This document shows positions 1 to 8,614 of a DNA stretch of 64,000 nucleotides, piece by piece. Numbering within the stretch: the stretch's first letter is position 1; each line of letters begins with the position of its first letter. The stretch spans positions 186,001-250,000 of the forward strand of contig NZ_JBAWJZ010000002.1 in NCBI RefSeq assembly GCF_043876835.1, written 5' to 3'. This DNA comes from Yeosuana sp043876835 (GTDB taxonomy: Bacteria; Bacteroidota; Bacteroidia; Flavobacteriales; Flavobacteriaceae). The translations under genes and the position numbers were made by a program. The notes under the pieces were generated by a model. The model did no database searches, was not told where the DNA came from, and worked only from the letters and a program-made list of their open reading frames with translations.

Positions 1-1398
1 ATATTCAATTGGATCCTCGAATGTAAATTGAATGTGCTCAGCTAATAGATTTTCACCAGATATTTCTCTATCAAAATCAACTTCTGATAAAAATTCTCCT
101 GAAAAACCATTAAACAATACCATCTGTGTGTCTTTAGCTCCAGTAAGGTTTAAAAAATCTTTCAATTTCATTCCCCATTCAATTTCGTAAACTCCAGGTT
201 TGTCACAATCGCCAGAAACACTTAATAATTTAGTTCCAGGTGTCGCACTTGTGCCTGTTTTTAGGTAGTTATCTAATCCCATTTCCAGAATTCTTGGAAC
301 AGCACATAATGTTTCTACATTATTAACAACCGTTGGTTTACCCAAATATCCTTTTTCAACAGGAAAATATTCTTTGGTAGTTGGTTCACCTCGTTTGCCT
401 TCCATTGAAGCAATAAGGGCAGTTTCTTCTCCACAAACATAAGCTCCAGCACCCATATGAATAGTAACTTCAAAATTGAATCCTTCTATGCCAAGGATGT
501 TTTTACCAAGTAATCCATCTTTGTTAAATTCCTTTATTGTTTTTTCAATTTTATTTTTTAAAAACAAATATTCTGCACGCAGATAAATTGTTCCTTCGGT
601 TGCGCCTACGGCATAACCTGCAATGGTCATGCCTTCGAGGAGTAATCCTGGATATTGGTTTAGTAAAACCCTATCTTTAAAAGTTCCAGGTTCGCCTTCA
701 TCTGCATTGCAAATAATATATTTTTGGTCGGATTCATTATCTTTACAAAACTGCCATTTCATTCCTGTTGGAAAAAATGCGCCACCTCTTCCAGAAAGTT
801 TAGATTTTTTTACTAAATCTATAACTTCAACTTGATTAAGAGCAATTAACTTTTTTAGTCCTTCTCCTTTATTATATTTTTTAAAGAAAATGGTTTTTCC
901 ATCTTCTTTTGGGGTGTATTGTATATTGTCTTTTGGAAAGTCACTCAATGATTCTAATGAATGTCCTTGTTTTAATTTAGAGATTATGTTTTTTACCTTA
1001 CTTGGTGTAAGATTAGTAAAAGGGTAAAAATTTATTAGTGCTGATGATTCTTGATCGCTTAGGCCAATACATGAGGTTTTAAAAAAACCAAATAATTTGT
1101 CCGGAGTTACATTACCAATTAGAATACCTAATTCGTCTTGAAAAGCTTTTTTTACATCCTGATAATCTTTGTGTTGAGAAATTGTGGAACAGTTTAGATA
1201 AATTGTGTATTTCCCTGCATCAGAAAGATGAAAGAAATGATAAAAAGATATAACGCCTTCTAATTCAATCATAGAGATATTAAACTCACTTGAAATTTTT
1301 TTCATATCATCTCTGCTGATGAATCTTCTTTTTCTTTGAATATCCCATAGAACATTCATTAAAGTGGTTCTTTTTGCTGCTGTTTCTTTAGTTACCAT
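1..1398 (-). CDS. hoxF: HoxF-type NADH-binding diaphorase subunit (NuoE-NuoF fusion), 3' end cut by window edge
   Basis: The 466 visible residues join a NuoE-like N-terminal domain (about 1-150) to a NuoF-like NADH/FMN domain. The latter shows GRGGAFFPTG, ADEGEPGTFKDR and GAGAYVCGEET. In soluble NAD-reducing hydrogenases (HoxFUYH) this subunit passes electrons between FMN and NAD+. The text SFYHFF, CIGLSDQE and LLSVSGDCDKPGVYEIEWG resembles HoxF rather than separate NuoE and NuoF. In the NuoE part only Cys70 and Cys110 remain, where a [2Fe-2S] site needs four cysteines, so that cluster is probably absent. The C-terminal [4Fe-4S] motif would lie outside the window. It follows hypA on the same strand after a 158-bp gap with no other gene. 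The start ATG gives a full NuoE-like domain. hoxU, hoxY and hoxH would be expected just beyond position 1; this is inference. Confidence 0.85.
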   Translation of the reverse strand, partial: MVTKETAAKRTTLMNVLWDIQRKRRFISRDDMKKISSEFNISMIELEGVISFYHFFHLSDAGKYTIYLNCSTISQHKDYQDVKKAFQDELGILIGNVTPDKLFGFFKTSCIGLSDQESSALINFYPFTNLTPSKVKNIISKLKQGHSLESLSDFPKDNIQYTPKEDGKTIFFKKYNKGEGLKKLIALNQVEVIDLVKKSKLSGRGGAFFPTGMKWQFCKDNESDQKYIICNADEGEPGTFKDRVLLNQYPGLLLEGMTIAGYAVGATEGTIYLRAEYLFLKNKIEKTIKEFNKDGLLGKNILGIEGFNFEVTIHMGAGAYVCGEETALIASMEGKRGEPTTKEYFPVEKGYLGKPTVVNNVETLCAVPRILEMGLDNYLKTGTSATPGTKLLSVSGDCDKPGVYEIEWGMKLKDFLNLTGAKDTQMVLFNGFSGEFLSEVDFDREISGENLLAEHIQFTFEDPIEY

Positions 1399-1556
1399 AA
1401 TGAGGAAGAATGATTTGTAACTAATATAAGGCTGAAGTAAAAAAAATAAAATGACAACTGTTAGGTATTTACGAATTACAGTAAAATCATTAAATAACTA
1501 GAAAAGTAGAAGACTGTTAATTGAATTGTTGAAAAAACAAAACTAATTTCGGATTT

Positions 1557-1898
1557 TTATGAAACTTCCAAACTTTTTATCAATAATTCTTTCCCTTTAA
1601 GAATACTTTTAAGATAACTATTACATTTTGGACATGAATCATATACATTTTTTATTTTAAAAGTATGATTACAATCCCCACATTTTGCTAAAGCTTCAAT
1701 AATGTTAATTCTTCTTTCAGCTCCTTCTAAAACCGTATTTTTTACGGCTGAAGGCCATATAAAATCTAAGGAATCAAATTCTATTCCAGCTAAAGTACCT
1801 ATTTCTAGTTCTATCAACTCAACCTTCTTTTTTTTAGCTTTTTTGGTTTCCTTTTCAGCAATATCAACTATGCCAAGTGCTATTGATAATTCATGCAT
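1557..1898 (-). CDS. hypA: Hydrogenase nickel-insertion protein HypA
   Basis: HypA delivers nickel to the hydrogenase large subunit together with HypB. The protein is 113 residues, the usual family length. It begins with MHEL, whose Met-amine and His2 form the nickel site. Near residues 73-93 it has the structural zinc site, two CxxC pairs (CGDC and CPKC). It is the first gene of a leftward unit with hoxF and is divergent from hyaA. The shared 170-bp intergenic region holds an Fnr-type inverted repeat. Its partner gene hypB is not in the window. The start is fixed by the functional MHE N-terminus. Confidence 0.95.
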   Translation of the reverse strand: MHELSIALGIVDIAEKETKKAKKKKVELIELEIGTLAGIEFDSLDFIWPSAVKNTVLEGAERRINIIEALAKCGDCNHTFKIKNVYDSCPKCNSYLKSILKGKELLIKSLEVS

Positions 1899-1969
1899 AT
1901 AGTTGATTTTTTTTGGGTTTAAAATACTGATAATAAGAACAATAATAGATGTTTAATAAATTTTAAAAC

Positions 1970-1983
1970 ATGATAAAAGTCAT
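1970..1983. promoter_or_regulatory. Fnr-type operator in the hypA/hyaA divergent promoter
   Basis: The inverted repeat ATGATAAAAGTCAT (ATGAT-N4-GTCAT) is seen directly. On the plus strand a -7-like box TAGATTTA (2006-2013) begins 36 bp after the start of the repeat. On the minus strand TATTATTG (1947-1940) begins at the same distance. The repeat is therefore centred near -41.5 for both directions, the usual place for class II activation by Fnr/Crp proteins. The same arrangement occurs at 39061, 49140, 57464 and 59917. That the Crp/Fnr protein at 59998 binds here is inference. Confidence 0.7.
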
Positions 1984-2068
1984 ATTTTTTTTCGATTTGA
2001 TTATTTAGATTTAAAACTTTATACAAGTAATGTTTATGATTTCAACTTTTAATAATCTAATTTAAATT

Positions 2069-3193
2069 ATGGCTACAAATAAAGAAGAAAGAGAGACTTA
2101 TTATGAAAGCATAATAAAACAAGGCTATAGTAGAAGAGATTTCATGAAGTTTGCCACCTATATTGCTGCTTATATGGGATTGGAAAACTCTATGGTTGGC
2201 CAAGTGGCTAAATCTCTTGAAACTACTTACAGAGTACCAGTAATTTGGGAGCATTTCCAAGAGTGTACGTGTTGCAGTGAATCTTTTATCCGTTCCGATC
2301 ATCCAATTGTAGCAGATATTATTTTAGATAAAATATCATTAGATTATACACTAACATTAATGGCTGCATCTGGGCATCAAGCAGAAGCGGCTAAAAAAGC
2401 TACAATGGAAAAATACAAAGGAGAATATATTCTTTGTGTTGAAGGCTCTGTACCAATGGGGGATGATGGTAATTATTGTTGTATTGCAGGACAATCTGCA
2501 AAAGATATATTAATTGAATCAGCAGCAGGAGCCAAAGCCATTATTGCTTGGGGTAGTTGTGCATCAAATGGATGTGTTCAGTCGGCTAAGCCAAATCCTA
2601 CTAATGCAACTCCTATTCATAAAATAATTAAAAATAAACCAATAATAAGAGTTCCTGGTTGCCCACCAATTGGAGAGGTAATGGCAGGTGTTATTATCCA
2701 TATGGTAACATTTGGAAGATTGCCAGAACTTGATAGACTTGGCAGGCCAAAAGCATTTTATGCTAAACGTGTTCATGACAGTTGTTATAGACGACCTTAT
2801 TATGATGCAGGATTATTTGCAGAGACATTTGATGATAAAAATGCTAAAGACGGGTATTGTCTTTATAAATTAGGATGCAAAGGGCCTATGACATACAATT
2901 CATGTGGTACTATAAAATGGAATAATGGAGTAAGTTATCCAATTCAATCAGGACATGGTTGTATTGGTTGTAGTGAAGAGAATTTCTGGGATAATGGGCC
3001 ATTCTATAAAAGAATCGCCAAAGTTCCAGGATTACATGAAGAAGGACTTGCAGATGATATAGGAAAAATAGGAGCAGGAGTTTTAGCAGGAGGTTTAGCA
3101 CTTCATGCTATTGGAGCTAATATTTCTAAAAGAAAAGAATTAGCAAGTAGAATTAACAGAGGTATTTCAAACGAAAAAGATATTGACTCTTAA
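2069..3193 (+). CDS. hyaA: [NiFe] hydrogenase small subunit, O2-tolerant group 1d type
   Basis: This is the iron-sulfur subunit of a membrane-bound uptake hydrogenase, 374 residues. A Tat signal is visible at residues 21-27 (SRRDFMK). The proximal cluster has six cysteines: Cys66, 68, 69, 164, 169 and 198. These are offset by exactly 49 from Cys17, 19, 20, 115, 120 and 149 of E. coli Hyd-1. The two extra cysteines (68 and 169) are the hallmark of the [4Fe-3S] cluster that gives O2 tolerance. The medial and distal cluster cysteines (CLYKLGCKGP, GHGCIGC) are also present. A hydrophobic C-terminal segment (about 330-350) anchors it in the membrane. hyaB begins 12 bp downstream. Expression is probably induced at low oxygen through the box at 1970. 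Confidence 0.96.
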   Translation: MATNKEERETYYESIIKQGYSRRDFMKFATYIAAYMGLENSMVGQVAKSLETTYRVPVIWEHFQECTCCSESFIRSDHPIVADIILDKISLDYTLTLMAASGHQAEAAKKATMEKYKGEYILCVEGSVPMGDDGNYCCIAGQSAKDILIESAAGAKAIIAWGSCASNGCVQSAKPNPTNATPIHKIIKNKPIIRVPGCPPIGEVMAGVIIHMVTFGRLPELDRLGRPKAFYAKRVHDSCYRRPYYDAGLFAETFDDKNAKDGYCLYKLGCKGPMTYNSCGTIKWNNGVSYPIQSGHGCIGCSEENFWDNGPFYKRIAKVPGLHEEGLADDIGKIGAGVLAGGLALHAIGANISKRKELASRINRGISNEKDIDS

Positions 3194-3204
3194 AAATTGT
3201 AATC

Positions 3205-4941
3205 ATGGCAGATAGAATAGTAGTTGATCCTGTTACTAGAATTGAGGGTCATTTAAGAATTGAAGCAGAAATTAAAGACGGAATAATAGTAGATGCCTAC
3301 AGTTCAAGTACAATGGTACGAGGCATTGAAGAAATTGTTAAAGGTAGAGACCCAAGAGATGTTTGGGCCTTTGTTCAAAGAACCTGTGGTGTTTGCACAA
3401 CGGTTCATGCATTAACGTCTGTAAGAGCTGTTGAAGATGCCTTAGGCATTGCAGTTCCTCCAAACGCAGAAATGGTTAGAAATATTATGGAAGGTGCTTT
3501 GTATATGCATGACCATACGATTCATTTCTATCATTTGCACGCTTTAGATTGGGTAGATATTGTAAATGCTTTAAAAGCAGATCCTGTTAAAACTTCTGAA
3601 ATTGCTCAGAGCATATCTAATTGGCCTAAAAGCTCACCTGGATATTTTTCAGACATTAAAAAGAGAATAACCAAATTTGTTGAGAGTGGTCAATTAGGAA
3701 TTTTTGCCAATGGCTATTGGGGTCATCCACAAATGAAATTACCTGCTGAAGTAAACCTATTGGCCGTTGCTCATTATTTGGAAGCTCTTGAATGGCAAAA
3801 AGAAATAGTCAAAGTTCATACTATTTTTGGAGGTAAAAATCCACATCCAAACTATTTAGTTGGAGGAATGGCTTGTGCTATTAATACAGAAAATCCTGGA
3901 GGTATCAATGCAGAAAGGTTAGCTATGGTAAAATCGCTTCTTGAAGAAGGTAAACGTTTTATAGAACAAGTTTATATTCCAGACCTTTTAGCAATTGCAT
4001 CATTCTACAAAGATTGGGGTGCCATTGGTAAAGGGTTTGGTAATTACATGTCCTATGGTGATTTCCCAGTTAATGGATATGCAGATCAATCTAATTTTAA
4101 ATTCCCACAAGGTGTTATTTTAAATAGAGACTTGTCCAAAGTTTTAGATGTAAATCATAGAAGTACAGATGAAATAGAAGAATTTGTAAATAATTCTTGG
4201 TATGATAATTATGCTGAGGGAAAAGATACTGGTAGACATCCATGGGAAGGGGAAACAAATATTAAATATTCTGGTCCAAAACCACCATATGAGCATTTGA
4301 ATGTTGAAGAAAAATACAGCTTTGTTAAAACACCAAGATGGAAAGGAATGCCAATGGAAGTAGGTCCTTTAGCTAGACTTTTAGTGGGTTATGGTAGAGG
4401 CAATAAAGAAATTCAAGAAGCTGTTAATGCTGCTTTGGCACATTTAAATGTTCCTGTTGATGCACTTTTCTCAACTTTAGGTAGAACAGCAGCAAGAGGT
4501 ATAGAAACCCAATTAGTGGCAAATTGGACCATGGAATTTTACGATACTTTAATTCGTAATATCAAAAATGGTGATGAAAGAATGGCCAATACTGAAAATT
4601 GGGAACCTTCTACTTGGCCAGCTGAAGCAAAAGGAGTTGGGTATATGGAAGCTCCAAGGGGTGCACTTGCACATTGGATAAAAATTAAAGACGGAAAAAC
4701 CGTTAACTATCAACAAGTGGTTCCAACAACATGGAATGCTTCACCAAGAGACCCAAAAGGCGAACGTTCAGCTTACGAGTCTTGTTTAATTGGAACTCCA
4801 GTTGCCAATCCAGAATTGCCTTTGGAAATTATTCGTACCATACACTCATTCGACCCTTGTTTGGCTTGTGCAGTTCATTTGTATGATGAACATGGTAACC
4901 ATATTTCAAAAGTGCAGCATACAGGAAGTTGCGAAGTTTAG
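3205..4941 (+). CDS. hyaB: [NiFe] hydrogenase large subunit
   Basis: This is the catalytic subunit that splits H2, 578 residues, standard for group 1 enzymes. The nickel-iron ligands are Cys61 and Cys64 in RTCGVCT, and Cys552 and Cys555 in DPCLACAVH. The conserved RIEGH motif is at residues 12-16. Maturation should remove the 20 residues after His558, cut by the protease encoded by hyaD. The gene lies between hyaA and the cytochrome b gene with 12-15 bp gaps, so the three are one transcript. It contains nothing unusual apart from a long His-containing C-terminal peptide ending SCEV. Confidence 0.97.
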   Translation: MADRIVVDPVTRIEGHLRIEAEIKDGIIVDAYSSSTMVRGIEEIVKGRDPRDVWAFVQRTCGVCTTVHALTSVRAVEDALGIAVPPNAEMVRNIMEGALYMHDHTIHFYHLHALDWVDIVNALKADPVKTSEIAQSISNWPKSSPGYFSDIKKRITKFVESGQLGIFANGYWGHPQMKLPAEVNLLAVAHYLEALEWQKEIVKVHTIFGGKNPHPNYLVGGMACAINTENPGGINAERLAMVKSLLEEGKRFIEQVYIPDLLAIASFYKDWGAIGKGFGNYMSYGDFPVNGYADQSNFKFPQGVILNRDLSKVLDVNHRSTDEIEEFVNNSWYDNYAEGKDTGRHPWEGETNIKYSGPKPPYEHLNVEEKYSFVKTPRWKGMPMEVGPLARLLVGYGRGNKEIQEAVNAALAHLNVPVDALFSTLGRTAARGIETQLVANWTMEFYDTLIRNIKNGDERMANTENWEPSTWPAEAKGVGYMEAPRGALAHWIKIKDGKTVNYQQVVPTTWNASPRDPKGERSAYESCLIGTPVANPELPLEIIRTIHSFDPCLACAVHLYDEHGNHISKVQHTGSCEV

Positions 4942-4956
4942 CTAAATAAAAAGATC

Positions 4957-5709
4957 ATGAAAAAAATAACAAATTTTAAACGTGTTTACGTCTGGGAATT
5001 ACCAGTCAGGATCTTCCATTGGTTAAATGTTTTGGCTTTATTTGTATTGGTTGTTACAGGTTTTATAATTGCAAATCCGCCAGCCATACTATCTAGTGCA
5101 GAAGCAACAAACTTACATTCTTTTGGAATTGTTAGATTTTTACATTTTACAGCTGCTTATCTATTCTTATTTGTTTTAATAATGAGATTTTATTGGGCAT
5201 TTGTAGGTAATAGATTTGCTAACTGGAAAGCGTTTTGGCCATTTACTAAAAAGAACTGGAATAATTTTTGGCACGTTATGAAAATTGATATCATGCTCTT
5301 TAACGATAAAGAAGAGGATGTTACCAAAATCAGTATCGGTCACAATAGCGTTGCAACACTGTCTTATATAGCCATGTTTGTTATAGCAATTGTTCAAATA
5401 GCTACAGGTTTTGCATTGTATGGTGATATGGCCTCATGGTGGTTGCCAAAAATGTTTACTTGGGTAATTCCGCTTTTTGGTGGAGACTTTATTGTAAGAA
5501 GCATTCATCATACAGCTATGTGGTTATTTATTTTCTTTGCCATGGTTCATGTTTATTTAGTATTTTATCATGACTGGTTGGAAGGAAGAGGAGAAGTATC
5601 TTCAATGTTTGGAGGATATAAGTTTGTATCAGATGAACGCCTTAAACATGCTCATAAAGAAGAAGAAGTTGAGATTAAAGAAGAGAAAGGTATTGTAGCA
5701 ACAAAATAA
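4957..5709 (+). CDS. hyaC: Ni/Fe-hydrogenase b-type cytochrome subunit
   Basis: This is the membrane cytochrome b (HyaC/HupC/HoxZ family) that anchors the hydrogenase and passes electrons to the quinone pool. It is 250 residues with four predicted membrane helices (about 18-40, 65-85, 132-155 and 185-210). Candidate haem histidines include His20 (RIFHWLN) and those in the LHSF, FLHFTAAY and SIHHTAMW segments. A charged, Glu/Lys-rich tail of about 30 residues is cytoplasmic. It starts 15 bp after hyaB. A strong stem-loop follows it and separates the structural genes from the maturation genes. Confidence 0.94.
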   Translation: MKKITNFKRVYVWELPVRIFHWLNVLALFVLVVTGFIIANPPAILSSAEATNLHSFGIVRFLHFTAAYLFLFVLIMRFYWAFVGNRFANWKAFWPFTKKNWNNFWHVMKIDIMLFNDKEEDVTKISIGHNSVATLSYIAMFVIAIVQIATGFALYGDMASWWLPKMFTWVIPLFGGDFIVRSIHHTAMWLFIFFAMVHVYLVFYHDWLEGRGEVSSMFGGYKFVSDERLKHAHKEEEVEIKEEKGIVATK

Positions 5710-5726
5710 ATTTTTAATATCTAGCA

Positions 5727-5779
5727 ATAAATTCATTCAAATACATACTTATTTTGGATTTGGATGAATTTATTTTTTA
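5727..5779 (+). terminator. Stem-loop between hyaC and hyaD, probable (partial) terminator
   Basis: Left arm 5727-5742 (ATAAATTCATTCAAAT) pairs with 5758-5773 over 16 bp with one G-U pair. The loop is 15 nt and a T-rich tail (TTTTTTAATTT) follows. It looks like an intrinsic terminator placed inside an otherwise co-directional operon. It may lower expression of the maturation genes or stabilise the hyaABC message. Confidence 0.65.
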
Positions 5780-5788
5780 ATTTAAAAT

Positions 5789-6316
5789 ATGAAAATAACA
5801 GAAAGAACTCCGGTTGCCATAAGTAGTGATTCCTTTTTTTTTGAAAAGGATAAATCTAACAGTATTCTTGTTATGGGTGTTGGCAACTATTTAATGGGAG
5901 ATGAAGGAATAGGTGTTCATATTATTCAGGAAATGTACAAAAAAGAATTGCCTGAATATATAGATATTTTAGATGGTGGAACAGGAGGTTTTTTATTATT
6001 AAGCTGTTTTCAAGTATATCCAACCATCATTTTTGTTGATGCCACTATGGATGGAAAACCAGCTGGAACAATTTCTCTAATTCGGCCTAAGTTTGCTTCA
6101 GATTTTCCTTCGGCATTAAGTGTTCATGATGTTGGTTTAAAGGATATGATTGAAGCTGTTTATCTAATGGAAAAAGTGCCAGATATTCATTTGTTTACCG
6201 TCTCAATTGAAGAAATAAATCCAATGACCATAGAGCTAAACCCAAAAGTAAAAGAAGCAATTCCCGAACTGATTGATAGAATTTTAATGCATTCTAAAAG
6301 TTTACGTTTTAAATAA
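5789..6316 (+). CDS. hyaD: Hydrogenase maturation endopeptidase (HyaD/HupD family)
   Basis: This protease trims the C-terminus of the large subunit after nickel insertion. It is 175 residues. The motif GVGNYLMGDEGIGVHI (about 30-46) carries the family's first metal-binding acid, and DGGTGG and HDVGL contain the other expected metal ligands. The N-terminal stretch of about 25 residues before the VMGVGN strand is longer than usual. An internal start is possible, but no better ATG is seen before VMGVGN. It lies after the stem-loop at 5727 and 31 bp before hypF. Confidence 0.92.
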   Translation: MKITERTPVAISSDSFFFEKDKSNSILVMGVGNYLMGDEGIGVHIIQEMYKKELPEYIDILDGGTGGFLLLSCFQVYPTIIFVDATMDGKPAGTISLIRPKFASDFPSALSVHDVGLKDMIEAVYLMEKVPDIHLFTVSIEEINPMTIELNPKVKEAIPELIDRILMHSKSLRFK

Positions 6317-6346
6317 ATGTAACTTTATGTTTAATTAAAATTATCA

Positions 6347-8614
6347 ATGCTAAAGACCTATAAAATTCTAATTTCTGGACAGGTTCAAGGTGTGGGTTTT
6401 CGTCCATATGTTTATAATTTGGCAAATGAGTTTTCTTTAAAAGGATCGGTTTCTAATGATGAAAATGGCGTGATTATTTTGGTTCAAGGTTCTAAACAAT
6501 CAATCAATAATTTTTGTGATAAGTTAATTAAGTTTCCACCGCCAGTATCCAAAATTAAAAATCATTCAGTTTATCAAATTCAACATATCGAATTTGATAC
6601 TTTTAAAATTGCTCCTTCAAAGAAAGTAGCTCAACTAGACTTATTACTTACTCCAGACTTTGCAATTTGTGACGATTGCAAACAAGAAATAAAAGACATT
6701 AATAACAAACGGTTTAATTATCCTTTTACAACCTGTGTTAATTGTGGGCCTCGTTGGGCAATAACAGAAACTTTCCCTTTTGAAAGAAGTAATACTAGTG
6801 TTGATGATTTTGTGATGTGTGAAGAATGTCAAGAGGAATATGAAAATCCTTCCAACAGGCGTTTCCATTCTCAGACCAATACATGTAGTACTTGTGGTAT
6901 AAATTTTAATTTAACTGATAATCAAGGACAGGTTTTAAATCTTGAAAAGCGAGAGTTCTTTAAAAAAAATGCTCAATTTCTATCTGAAGGAAAAATTATA
7001 GCAATAAAAAATACCAGTGGGTTTTTATTATGTTGTAATGCGGAAAATGGAGATGTTGTTAAAAAACTTAGACTAAAAAAACAGAGACCAAATAAGCCAT
7101 TTGCTGTTTTATATCCATCAATAAATTCATTAAAGAGTGAATTAAAAATTAATGCTGAACAAGAAAAAAGCCTTACATCTGTTGAAAGGCCAATCAATAT
7201 TATAAACTTAAACGATTACAAAGGGAACATAGCTTTAAATGAAGTAACACCAGGACTAAAACAATTAGGAGTAATGCTTCCGTATTCAGGAATTTTACAA
7301 TTGTTGGCTAATGAATTAAAGTTTCCAATTGTTGCAACCAGTGGTAATATTCACGGTTCACCAATTATTAGCGAGTTTGAAGATGCCCTTTTGAAATTAA
7401 ATAAAGTAGCAGATTATTTTTTAAACCATAATTTAAGAATTGTTCATCCTCAAGACGATTCTGTTGTGAAATTTAGCAATAAATTTAATGTTGAGGTTCT
7501 ATTTAGAAGATCTAGAGGCTTTGCTCCGAATTTATTTGATACTTCTATAAAATCAGATAAAAAAATCATGGCTTTAGGAGCACATTTAAAAAGCACGATT
7601 GCTTATGTTCCTAATTCTTATGTTTACTTAAGTCAGTATTTAGGAAATCTTGATAATTACGATGTTTATAATCGTTTTACCCATGTAGTTCAAAATTTTA
7701 TAGATGTGTTTGAAAAGTTACCAGAAGTATTATTAGTTGATTCCCATTTAGGATATCAAAGCACTATTTATGGTGATGAACTATCAAAAGAGAACCATTT
7801 TGAATTGCATAAAATTCAGCATCATAAAGCCCATTTCGCATCCGTATTGGCAGAGCATAATTTATTTGATATCAATGAACCTGTTTTAGGAGTTATTTGG
7901 GATGGAACTGGTTATGGAGACGATAAACAAATTTGGGGAGGCGAATTTTTTGAGTACAGTTCAAATAATATTGAAAGAATTACACATTTTGAATATTTTG
8001 ATTGGCTTGCAGGTGATAAAATGTCTAAAGAACCAAAATTGTCTTTATTCTCTTTATCAAGTTCAGAAATGGAAAAAACGCTTAATGATAAGTTTAAGGA
8101 GCATGAAATTTTGATTTATCAAAAACTAAAATCGAAAAACAAATTAAAAACATCGTCTGTTGGCAGATTATTTGATGCTGTTGCTTCCTTACTTGATATT
8201 TGTGATTATAATACTTATGAAGGCGAAGCAGCTATTTTATTGGAAAATTATATAACCAATTACAACTTAAGTGACTGTTATTCATATTGTAAAGTTGTTA
8301 AAAACGGAACAATTCCAACAAAGGAATTAATTTGGAATCTGTTTTTAGATTATAAAAAAGGAAATTCTATGGAACGTGTAATTGTAAATTTCTTTTACAC
8401 ATTGTCAACCATTATTTTTCAAATAGCGCAGAATTATAATTTTAAGCATATTGCATTTAGTGGTGGTGTTTTTCAGAATACAACCTTAATAGATATGATT
8501 AAAGAAATTGGAGAAATGGAATATAAACTGTATTTTAATATTAACTTAGCTCCTAACGACGAAAATATTTCTTTTGGACAGATAATGTACTATCTAAAAT
8601 GTAACAATAAATGA
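6347..8614 (+). CDS. hypF: Carbamoyltransferase HypF
   Basis: HypF makes the carbamoyl group that becomes the CN ligands of the NiFe site and transfers it to HypE. It is 755 residues with the full domain order. An acylphosphatase domain comes first (QVQGVGFRPYVYN near residue 12). Two zinc fingers follow (CDDC/CVNC and CEEC/CSTC, about 107-185). Then come a YrdC-like domain (about 200-385) and a Kae1-like domain with HHKAH. The stop overlaps the hypD start by 4 bp (ATGA), so translation is probably coupled. HypC is usually encoded next to hypD and is absent from this junction. Confidence 0.97.
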   Translation: MLKTYKILISGQVQGVGFRPYVYNLANEFSLKGSVSNDENGVIILVQGSKQSINNFCDKLIKFPPPVSKIKNHSVYQIQHIEFDTFKIAPSKKVAQLDLLLTPDFAICDDCKQEIKDINNKRFNYPFTTCVNCGPRWAITETFPFERSNTSVDDFVMCEECQEEYENPSNRRFHSQTNTCSTCGINFNLTDNQGQVLNLEKREFFKKNAQFLSEGKIIAIKNTSGFLLCCNAENGDVVKKLRLKKQRPNKPFAVLYPSINSLKSELKINAEQEKSLTSVERPINIINLNDYKGNIALNEVTPGLKQLGVMLPYSGILQLLANELKFPIVATSGNIHGSPIISEFEDALLKLNKVADYFLNHNLRIVHPQDDSVVKFSNKFNVEVLFRRSRGFAPNLFDTSIKSDKKIMALGAHLKSTIAYVPNSYVYLSQYLGNLDNYDVYNRFTHVVQNFIDVFEKLPEVLLVDSHLGYQSTIYGDELSKENHFELHKIQHHKAHFASVLAEHNLFDINEPVLGVIWDGTGYGDDKQIWGGEFFEYSSNNIERITHFEYFDWLAGDKMSKEPKLSLFSLSSSEMEKTLNDKFKEHEILIYQKLKSKNKLKTSSVGRLFDAVASLLDICDYNTYEGEAAILLENYITNYNLSDCYSYCKVVKNGTIPTKELIWNLFLDYKKGNSMERVIVNFFYTLSTIIFQIAQNYNFKHIAFSGGVFQNTTLIDMIKEIGEMEYKLYFNINLAPNDENISFGQIMYYLKCNNK

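Noticed and set aside
623..835. Plus-strand frame inside the hoxF gene
   Set aside because: It is antisense to well-conserved NADH/FMN-binding motifs of HoxF and has no family features.
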